Assembly (NCBI GenBank): GCA_031272145.1
Contig: JAISUL010000043.1
Coordinates: 1-35,546, forward strand
Direction of reading: 5' to 3'
From: Synergistaceae bacterium
Lineage (GTDB): Bacteria; Synergistota; Synergistia; Synergistales; Aminobacteriaceae
DNA: 35,546 nucleotides
Under the pieces are notes generated by a model, which worked only from the letters and a program-made list of their open reading frames with translations, ran no database searches and was not told where the DNA came from. Each line of letters begins with the position of its first letter. Position 1 is the stretch's first letter. Positions 29,583 through 35,546 of this stretch are shown here, piece by piece. Position numbers and translations under genes: made by a program.

Positions 29583-30641
29583 TTGCTCAATAAGCTGAGA
29601 ACGCATATGCGGTGGGTGATGATCGCCATCGTCGCGGCCTTCCTTCTGTCAACGTTCCTTATGTACGACACCGGCTCACGCGGAGGCGGCAGCGGCGAGC
29701 GGCGGGAGGACTACCCCGTCGCCGAGGTGAACGGGCGGCGCCTTATGAGGTCGGCGCTTGACGGTATGGTGTACAGTTTTCTGGACAGCCAGGGCAGCGT
29801 GGCCTCTCCCGACATGCCCATGATATACCGCGTGGTTTTTGAGAGGTACGTGATAGAGACTCAGGCTGCGCAGGAGGTCAGGGACAGGGGCATAGAGGTG
29901 TCAGACGCCGAGGCCGAGAGGGCGATGAAGGACTACGCCGACCGGGCATTTCCGACGCGCGAGGCGTTCTACCAGTCCCTGCAGCGCCGCGGCATAAAGG
30001 TCGAGGACTACGTCAAGGACGTAGCCCGCCAGATCGCCAACCAGCGCCTCGTCGAGCAGGGCATAGGCACCATCTCGGTCAGCGACGACGAGGCTCTGAA
30101 GTTCTACGAGGACACGAAGGACCTGTTCTTTCGGCGGGCACCGGGCTTCATGGTGAACCTTGCCGACTTCTCCGACAGAGAGGAGGCTGAGAAGCTGAGG
30201 GTAGCGCTCCTCGGCGGCGCGTCGTGGGACGTGGCCGTGTCCGGGGACGCAGTAGACCGCTCGAAGGTCATAAACGTCACGACGTCCCCAGTCTTCGTGC
30301 CGGACGCGTCGTTCGAGGCTGGCGGCAGCCTCGAGGCCATGGCGTCGGACGACCTGCACGCCGTGAGCTCCGTCTTCGAGCTGTCGAGCGGGGACTTCGT
30401 CGTCGGAGTCAAGACCGAGGCCGTTGCCGAGCGGGTCTCTCCCTACGACGAGGTGAGCGCGGACATAAAGTCGCTGGTTATGCGCCAGAAGGAGCGGGAT
30501 GCGCTCTCCGCCTTCAGCCAGAGCCTTCTGGACAGAGCCAAGGTTGTCATACTGGACAAGGAGCTCCTGCCCGACGAAACGCCGGTCCTGCAGCCCGTGT
30601 CCGAGGTAGGTTCGGCGGACGCTTCCGCTGACAAGTCATAG
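29583..30641 (+). CDS. Membrane-anchored SurA/PpiD-like chaperone (peptidyl-prolyl isomerase family)
   Basis: The 352 residues begin with a short cytosolic part and one uncleaved membrane helix (WVMIAIVAAFLLSTFLMYD), then face the periplasm. AEVNGRRLMRSALDGMVY is the SurA/PpiD N-terminal helical domain start, and a long helical chaperone region with EVSDAEAERAMKDYADR follows. The parvulin domain (residues about 180-310) is weakly conserved and lacks clear catalytic histidines, so it may act only as a chaperone. The TTG at 29583 has GAGG at 8 bases. It likely helps fold outer-membrane proteins such as the SLH porin. It is followed by pckA after 9 bases. Confidence 0.7.
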   Translation: MLNKLRTHMRWVMIAIVAAFLLSTFLMYDTGSRGGGSGERREDYPVAEVNGRRLMRSALDGMVYSFLDSQGSVASPDMPMIYRVVFERYVIETQAAQEVRDRGIEVSDAEAERAMKDYADRAFPTREAFYQSLQRRGIKVEDYVKDVARQIANQRLVEQGIGTISVSDDEALKFYEDTKDLFFRRAPGFMVNLADFSDREEAEKLRVALLGGASWDVAVSGDAVDRSKVINVTTSPVFVPDASFEAGGSLEAMASDDLHAVSSVFELSSGDFVVGVKTEAVAERVSPYDEVSADIKSLVMRQKERDALSAFSQSLLDRAKVVILDKELLPDETPVLQPVSEVGSADASADKS

Positions 30642-30650
30642 GAGGTAACT

Positions 30651-32309
30651 ATGTCTACGATTGGCTGGTACAACCCCGAGAACTTCAAGAATATCTCTCA
30701 GACTCAGGTCAGGACGACCATCGAGTCCCTGTTCTACGGAAACAACGTCATAAAGGTTCCCGACATGAAGGTCGCCTACGAGCTGGCGAAGAACAGCCCC
30801 GGCACCGTGGAGCTCACAGGCATGCCAGTCTACATGCCGGAGGAGCAGGGCCTGGCCGCCGGGGCGAACGTGCTGCTGTTCAACGACGGAGCCGTCTTCG
30901 GGCGCACGGCGGCGGCGCGGCGTATAGTCGGATACCCCAACGTCGACGTGGCCAAGATGGCGACCATCGCGCGCGATGCGGTCTACAACCTGCGCTACCG
31001 CCGGCTCTACGCGGCTGACGCCTTCATCGGCCTGGAGGAGGACTTCATGGTGGCGGCGCACCTTATCGTGCCACAGGGGTTCGAGAACAACCTCTACAGC
31101 TGGATGTTCAACTTCCAGTACGTCAACGAGAAGTACAAGACCATGTACAACCGCTCGCGGAAGATCTCCGACGTCGACGGCGACATATTCATCTTCGCCG
31201 ACCCGGACTGGACTCACCCTGACTTCCCGCTCGGGCTGGCGTTCTTCTCGCCCAAGGAGAACTGCGCGATGGTGCTCGGCATGAGGTACTTCGGCGAGCT
31301 AAAGAAGGGCACCCTGACCCTCGCCTGGGGCATAGCGGCGCGGAACGGCTACGCCTCGTGCCACGGGGGGCTGAAGCGCTACACGACGAAGGACGGGAAG
31401 AAGAAGTTCGTCCTCGCGGCGTTCGGCCTGTCAGGGTCGGGCAAGTCCACGATAACGCACGCGAAGCACGGCGGCAAGTACGACATAATGGTGCTCCACG
31501 ACGACGCCTTCGTGGTGAACGTGAAGGACAAGTACGCCATAGCGCTTGAGCCGGCGTACTTCGACAAGGTTCAGGACTACCCCATCGGCTGCCCGGACAA
31601 CAAGTTCTTGGTGACGATGCAGAACTGCGGCGTAACTTGTACCGAGGACGGGAAGTTCATAGCCGTGACGGAGGACGTGAGGAACGGCAACGGACGCGCG
31701 ATGAAGTCGCGCTTCTGGTCGCCGAACCGAGTCGACCGCATAGACGAGCCGCTGAACGCGATCTTCTGGCTGATGCGCGACCCGACGATCCCGCCCGTGC
31801 TGAAGCTGACCGGCCCCGCGCTGGGTGCCGTGCTTGGCGCCACTCTGGCCACGAAGCGGACGAGCGCCGAGCGCCTGGCCCCCGGAGTCGACCCCAACGC
31901 GCTGGTCTGCGAGCCCTACGCGAACCCCTTCCGCACCTACCCGCTTGAGATGGACTACACGCGCTTCAAGCAGCTTATATCCGACGGGGTGGACTGCTAC
32001 ATCCTGAACACCGGCGACTTCATGGGCACGAAGGTGAAGCCCGCCCACACGCTGGGCATTCTGGAGGCCATAGTGGAGGGCACCGCCAAGTGGGAGCCGT
32101 TCGGGAACTTCACCGGCATGCAGATCATGCCCATGCCCGACTTCAAGATAGACCCCAACGACAAGGCGTACCGGGAGCAGCTTCTTGCGAGGTTCCAGGA
32201 TAGGCTGAACTTCGTGAAGTCCCGCGACACCGAGCTGGGCGGTATGGACAAGCTCCCCGAGGACGCGCACGCCGCACTGGAGCTAGCCGTAAAGGAGATG
32301 GCGGGGTAA
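30651..32309 (+). CDS. pckA: Phosphoenolpyruvate carboxykinase (ATP), divergent
   Basis: It interconverts oxaloacetate and PEP with ATP. The P-loop is FGLSGSGKSTITHAKH at about residue 260, followed by the metal-binding acidic pair in LHDDAFV. GELKKGTLTLAW holds the active-site lysines, and ASCHGG has the histidine expected in HCSANV of the E. coli enzyme. A C-terminal DEPLNAIFWLMRDPTIPPV with LTGPALGAVLGATLATKRTS follows. These motif variants and the 552-residue length place it in a divergent anaerobe branch. AGGAGG stands 4 bases before the ATG. It ends the apparent operon and is followed by palindromes and a terminator. Confidence 0.85.
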   Translation: MSTIGWYNPENFKNISQTQVRTTIESLFYGNNVIKVPDMKVAYELAKNSPGTVELTGMPVYMPEEQGLAAGANVLLFNDGAVFGRTAAARRIVGYPNVDVAKMATIARDAVYNLRYRRLYAADAFIGLEEDFMVAAHLIVPQGFENNLYSWMFNFQYVNEKYKTMYNRSRKISDVDGDIFIFADPDWTHPDFPLGLAFFSPKENCAMVLGMRYFGELKKGTLTLAWGIAARNGYASCHGGLKRYTTKDGKKKFVLAAFGLSGSGKSTITHAKHGGKYDIMVLHDDAFVVNVKDKYAIALEPAYFDKVQDYPIGCPDNKFLVTMQNCGVTCTEDGKFIAVTEDVRNGNGRAMKSRFWSPNRVDRIDEPLNAIFWLMRDPTIPPVLKLTGPALGAVLGATLATKRTSAERLAPGVDPNALVCEPYANPFRTYPLEMDYTRFKQLISDGVDCYILNTGDFMGTKVKPAHTLGILEAIVEGTAKWEPFGNFTGMQIMPMPDFKIDPNDKAYREQLLARFQDRLNFVKSRDTELGGMDKLPEDAHAALELAVKEMAG

Positions 32310-32336
32310 GCGCAAGCAAACCCCGTCAAGCAGCGT

Positions 32337-32369
32337 GGGGGCTTATGACCCCTTGGGGTCTTAGACCCC
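32337..32369. repeat. Two tandem GGGG-type palindromes after pckA
   Basis: GGGGGCTTATGACCCC at 32337-32352 and the perfect GGGGTCTTAGACCCC at 32355-32369, 18 bases apart. The second is identical to the last unit of the feo leader array (17750). Confidence 0.8.
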
Positions 32370-32378
32370 ATCATAAAT

Positions 32379-32422
32379 CCGGCGGGGGAGGGGTATTATT
32401 ATTCCCCCGCCGCCGGAATTTT
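32379..32422 (+). terminator. Probable terminator of the pckA operon
   Basis: CGGCGGGGG (32380-32388) pairs perfectly with CCCCCGCCG (32404-32412), followed after a short GC stretch by AATTTT. The T run is short and offset, so efficiency is uncertain. Confidence 0.5.
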
Positions 32423-32443
32423 GGTGCGCGCATGGAGTCAGAG

Positions 32444-32641
32444 ATGAGCGGTAGCAGAAAATATAAGAGCGGCGCTATGGCCTCGATCCACAAGACCGCT
32501 GAGGCGCTTTATACGGCAGGGGCTATCGGCAGAGACGCTATGCTGGAGTTCGACGAGGCTTGCCTTGAGCGTGAGGGGCTTCCTCGCGCGCCGGGCCGCC
32601 TGAAGGTCAGACATCCTTTGGCGAATACGAAGGTCGTGTAA
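32444..32641 (+). CDS. Truncated HigA/XRE-type antitoxin-like protein
   Basis: The 65 residues contain AMASIHKTAEALYTAGAIGRDAMLEFDEACL. This matches the N-terminal segment that precedes the helix-turn-helix in small XRE-type antitoxins and regulators of the HigA kind, with the pattern aIHetA..LyeaGaI....M.eFDe.CL. The DNA-binding helix-turn-helix that should follow is missing. It is replaced by about 24 residues of unrelated basic sequence (PRAPGRLKVRHPLANTKVV). The ATG at 32444 has GGAG six bases upstream; an ATG at 32432 is the alternative. No toxin gene lies beside it. It is most likely a remnant or a domain-loss variant. Confidence 0.45.
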   Translation: MSGSRKYKSGAMASIHKTAEALYTAGAIGRDAMLEFDEACLEREGLPRAPGRLKVRHPLANTKVV

Positions 32642-32650
32642 AATTTGGTG

Positions 32651-33973
32651 ATGTCCAAAGAAGATCGCAAGCTCGACATAATGCTTTGGGTCGTGGCCAT
32701 AGGGTTCTTTATGCAGACCCTTGACTCCACGATAGTCAATACCGCTCTGCCGTCCATAGCAAAAAGCCTGAACGTTAGCCCCATGAATATGGAGTCCGTC
32801 GTCTTCTCCTACTCGCTCATGGTCGCCATGATGACGCCGGCCTCCGGCTGGCTCGCCGACAAGATAGGCACGCAAATAGTCTACCTCTTCGCCGTGTCCA
32901 TCTTCTCGATAGGCTCGTTCCTCTGCGCCATCTCGGACAACCTGACATTCCTCGTGTGCTCACGCGTCATTCAGGGCTTCGGCGGGTCGATGCTGCTTCC
33001 CGTCGGGCGACTGGCCATCATGCGCAACTTCCCGAACGAAAAGTTCCTCCCAGCCATCAGCTTCATGGCTGTGCCAGGCCTCATAGGCCCGCTGCTCGGT
33101 CCGACGCTCGGCGGCTGGCTCAGCGAGGACTTCTCGTGGCACCTCATCTTCCTGATAAACGTCCCCTTCGGCGTCCTTGGCATAATCGCCACGCTGCTGT
33201 ACATGCCAAACAACTCCATACCCGTGCACAGGTTTGACGTCGAGGGCTGCCTGCTGGTCTCCTGCGCCATGGCCGCCTCGACCGTCGCGCTCGGCGGCAG
33301 CGACATGGGCATCTCCGTATGGGCGTGCGTATCCTTCGGCGTCCTATTCGTGGCGTCTACCGCGGCCTACATCCTGTGGTCGTTCAAGACCCCTCACCCC
33401 CTCTTCGACCTCAGCATGTTCAGGATCAGGAGCTTTTCTATCGGCATATCGGGCAACCTGTTCGCCCGCATAGGCATCAACGCAATGCCCTACCTGCTGC
33501 CCATACTCTTCCAGACCGGCATGATGTACTCGCCCGGACGTGCCGGCATGATGATGCTCCCGCAAGCCACGGCGGCCATACTGGTCAAGCGTCCTGCGAC
33601 GCCGCTCATAAGGCACTTCGGCTATCGGAACGTGCTCATAGTGAACACCATACTGGTGGGTACGACCATGGCCATGTTCTCAGTGGTCAGCGCGGACGTG
33701 TCCCTGTGGGTCGTATGCGCGCTGAGCTTCGTCATGGGCGCCGTAAACTCGATACAGTTCACGGCGATGAACACCTACACCCTGGCCGACCTCCCCCAGG
33801 ACGTGGCGAGCGGTGGCAACTGCATGCTGTCCATGATGCAGATGCTGGGCATGACCATAGGCGTGGTGATCGCCGGCCTGATCCTGAGCCTGTCCGGGTC
33901 GTTCGCCTTCACGTTCATGGTGATGGGCTGCATAACGCTGCTGTCCACGAGCATATTCTGGAACGCAAAATAA
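32651..33973 (+). CDS. mdtD: MFS multidrug exporter, DHA2 family, MdtD-like
   Basis: This inner-membrane proton antiporter has about 14 predicted helices in 440 residues. The sequence follows E. coli MdtD closely in key places: GFFMQTLDSTIVNTALPSIA, PASGWLADKIG, SRVIQGFGGSMLLPVGRLA, GPLLGPTLGGWL, ARIGINAMPYLLPILFQ, and MNTYTLADLPQDVASGGNCM near the end. It lacks MdtD's extended basic C-terminus. The ATG at 32651 has no clear ribosome site; in-frame TTG (32645) and GTG (32648) precede it. The glycosyltransferase ribosome site overlaps its stop codon. Confidence 0.88.
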   Translation: MSKEDRKLDIMLWVVAIGFFMQTLDSTIVNTALPSIAKSLNVSPMNMESVVFSYSLMVAMMTPASGWLADKIGTQIVYLFAVSIFSIGSFLCAISDNLTFLVCSRVIQGFGGSMLLPVGRLAIMRNFPNEKFLPAISFMAVPGLIGPLLGPTLGGWLSEDFSWHLIFLINVPFGVLGIIATLLYMPNNSIPVHRFDVEGCLLVSCAMAASTVALGGSDMGISVWACVSFGVLFVASTAAYILWSFKTPHPLFDLSMFRIRSFSIGISGNLFARIGINAMPYLLPILFQTGMMYSPGRAGMMMLPQATAAILVKRPATPLIRHFGYRNVLIVNTILVGTTMAMFSVVSADVSLWVVCALSFVMGAVNSIQFTAMNTYTLADLPQDVASGGNCMLSMMQMLGMTIGVVIAGLILSLSGSFAFTFMVMGCITLLSTSIFWNAK

Positions 33974-33985
33974 AGGAGAAAAATC

Positions 33986-35055
33986 ATGGTTTTTACGGAT
34001 GTCAACACCCTGAAACACGAGTATAATAGCGGAGAGCGGAGAGCGGAGAGCGGCACTGCGCCCCGATCGGCCTCTTCGTCTACAAGCGCCCTGACCACAC
34101 CAAGCGCACCCTAGAAGCCCTAGCCGCCAACGACCTAGCCCAAGAAAGCGACCTCTTCATCTTCTCCGACGGCCCGAAGGATAGCGATCCGCGTTCCGAG
34201 AAAGGCGTAGCTGCTGTCCGCGAGTACATACGCTCGATTGATCGAGGCCTCTTCAAGTCCATTTCAGTTCTGGAACACCGCACCAACCAAGGGTCGGCGA
34301 AATCCGTTATTTACGGAATAACCGACCTGTGCGACCGCTTTGGGCGTGCCGTTATCGTCGAGGACGATATTCTGACCGCCCCGCGCTTCCTGCGCTTCAT
34401 GAACGACGGGCTTGACGCCTACGAAAACGCCCCGCGGGTTTTCATAGTCGGCGGCCATTGGGCAATGAAGAGCAGGCCGGGAGACAAGGCGTTTTTCATC
34501 GACGCGCCGGGCGGAACGTGGGGCTGGGCTACGTGGAAGCGTGCATGGGATTTGTACGACTATCACGTGAAGGGCATTCAGGAATTCCTCAAAAATAAGC
34601 GCCTCGTGTGGGAATACGATCTGCGTGGGCGCTGCAACAACACGGCCATGCTGTTGCGCCATATCGAAGATCCCGATGTCTGGGACTGCATGTGGCATTG
34701 GAAAGTTTTCATGGAGAAGGGCATGACGCTCTACTCGCCATACGCCCTGACGAAGAACATCGGCTTCGGCGATGAGGCGACGCATACGCCTAAGGGGGGA
34801 GACTGGTGGGCTGACAACATCGACCTATCCATCGACCGCCCGATCCTCATGCCCGACAAAGTCGAGCCGGACGCGGAGCGGGAGGAGGAGCTCGCCAACG
34901 TGAACTACGTTGCGTCGTTCCGCGACCGCTGGAAGAACTGCGGCTTCACCCCGCGCGAGATAGTGAAGGCGGTGTTTTGGTTTTTCTACAGGCCTTTGCG
35001 GTACATCGAGATGATCATGCCGTTTGGAATATCGTTCGGGATATACAAGCGCTAG
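33986..35055 (+). CDS. Glycosyltransferase (GT-A fold) with out-of-frame start; phase-off or frameshifted
   Basis: From 34030 to 35055 one frame is open and encodes a sugar transferase of the type found in surface-polysaccharide loci: APIGLFVYKRPDHTKRTLEAL, FIFSDGPKDSD, NQGSAKSVIYGI, the metal-binding VEDDI, then GGTWGWATWKRAWDLYDY. That frame has no ATG, GTG or TTG before 34399, which lies after the catalytic core starts. The only good start is the ATG at 33986 with AAAGGAG, but its frame hits TAG at about 34112. The two frames differ by +1 and are separated by a GCGGAGA tandem repeat (34029-34053). One more 7-base unit would join them into about 358 residues without a stop. A TATAAT also lies at 34022-34027. 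Pseudogene or assembly error are alternatives. Confidence 0.7.
34029..34053. repeat. Heptanucleotide tandem repeat (GCGGAGA) at the glycosyltransferase start
   Basis: Three full copies of GCGGAGA plus GCGG (25 bases). Seven is not a multiple of three, so each gain or loss of a unit shifts the frame. Confidence 0.9.
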
Positions 35056-35168
35056 GGGCAGGACGCGCTTCAGAGGCGCCCCGCCAGCGCAGGCTGCGTA
35101 TGGCGGAGCTCTTGTCGCCTCCTGCGCCTTGGGGGGTGGGGGAAACCCGCAAAAAACTAAGGCCTCTT

Positions 35169-35227
35169 GGGGTCTAAGACCCCCCCGGGGTCTACGACCC
35201 CTTCAGCGCGAGGGGGTCTGCAACCCC
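35169..35227. repeat. Three GGGGT/ACCCC palindromes, the last inside a coding end
   Basis: GGGGTCTAAGACCCC (35169), GGGGTCTACGACCCC (35187) and GGGGTCTGCAACCCC (35213). The first two are 18 bases apart. The third encodes the last residues (GLQTP) of the minus-strand Rpn-family protein. On the minus strand TTTTTT lies about 12 bases beyond the outermost hairpin, so it may also serve as terminator. Confidence 0.8.
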
Positions 35228-35546
35228 AAGATGTCGCTCTCGGACAGGCCAGTCAGCTCCGCGATTTCGCTCAAGGACGTCTTGCGGGCAAGCAGCTTCC
35301 TAGCCACGTCCGCAGCCTTGCGAAACATCCCCATGACCTCGCCCTCGGCCTTGCCTTTGGCCTCGCCCTCGGCAATGCCTTCGACCTTGCCCTCGTCGCG
35401 TGCCCGCTGGTAGAGTATCTCCTTCAGCGCCTGCTTCGCCATCGGCGTCAACACCGGCATGCTTCTCGCCTCCTCAAAAAAGTAGCTCACGTCCTTCTTC
35501 AGGGCGTTTAACATCCTGCCGTCACCAAGCTCCGCGATGCCCTCGA
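35203..35546 (-). CDS. Rpn family / PD-(D/E)XK nuclease transposase-like protein, C-terminal part (cut by window edge)
   Basis: The frame is open at the window edge and ends at TGA (35205-35203), giving the last 113 residues. It shows the usual tail of the Rpn family: a helical part (LKKDVSYFFEEARSM, MAKQALKEILYQRARDEGK), a Gly/Glu/Lys repeat (EGIAEGEAKGKAEGEVMG) and a final helix-turn-helix-like part (KTSLSEIAELTGLSESDI). The Gly/Glu region is prone to change length in this family. The nuclease domain lies outside the window. The last residues are encoded by a palindromic repeat. Confidence 0.7.
   Translation of the reverse strand, partial: EGIAELGDGRMLNALKKDVSYFFEEARSMPVLTPMAKQALKEILYQRARDEGKVEGIAEGEAKGKAEGEVMGMFRKAADVARKLLARKTSLSEIAELTGLSESDILGLQTPSR

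Noticed and set aside
35056-35168. Additional small gene after the glycosyltransferase
   Set aside because: No frame with a ribosome site and no recognisable protein; only G/C-rich runs and a short GTGGG/CCCGC stem are visible.

Overview
The window looks like a chromosomal segment of a GC-rich, diderm, probably anaerobic bacterium. Synergistota (Synergistaceae) is my best guess. The reasons are an SLH-domain outer-membrane porin, KDO and heptose genes (kdsA, kdsD-type, hldE), a FeoA-FeoA-FeoB ferrous iron system, folate-dependent TrmFO, a divergent ATP-type PEP carboxykinase, a small SRP RNA and Rpn/PD-(D/E)XK transposase-family proteins at both edges. No rRNA, tRNA, CRISPR array, prophage or complete insertion sequence was seen.

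Layout. 1-615: a truncated Rpn-family gene on the minus strand with an apparently leaderless promoter, then a gene-free stretch that I read as a minus-strand structured RNA with its own promoter and terminator (6S-like architecture, family not proven). 616-5953: dapB, SRP RNA, an acyl-CoA/acyl-ACP ligase, pgsA and topA on the plus strand. 6048-14853: eight ankyrin-repeat genes on the minus strand, sitting between topA and trmFO, which are neighbours in many Gram-positive genomes. Seven of the eight are clear paralogues that share an N-terminal cap and a C-terminal cap around 2 to 14 repeats. Two carry signal peptides and the rest do not. 14879-17579: trmFO and hldE, convergent and overlapping. 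17633-22241: a feoA-feoA-feoB-Cys-rich peptide operon that runs directly into an SLH porin gene. Its promoter has a perfect palindrome at the start site and its leader holds four tandem GC-rich palindromes. 22253-26687: an RND efflux adaptor and pump without an outer-membrane factor. 26692-28502: kdsA and an arabinose-5-phosphate isomerase (minus strand). 28614-32309: a tail-anchored protein of unknown function, a PpiD/SurA-like chaperone and PEP carboxykinase. 32444-35055: a truncated antitoxin-like gene, an MdtD-like MFS exporter and a glycosyltransferase whose only good start codon is out of frame across a heptanucleotide tandem repeat. 35203-35546: the C-terminal half of a second Rpn-family gene.

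The most unusual items are the ankyrin paralogue array with two export classes, the dispersed tandem palindromes with GGGGT/ACCCC arms (five intergenic places, once running into a coding end), the glycosyltransferase with a possible repeat-based frame switch, the minus-strand RNA near the left edge, and the SLH porin apparently co-transcribed with the iron transporter. All functional statements come from reading the sequence. No database search or folding program was run.
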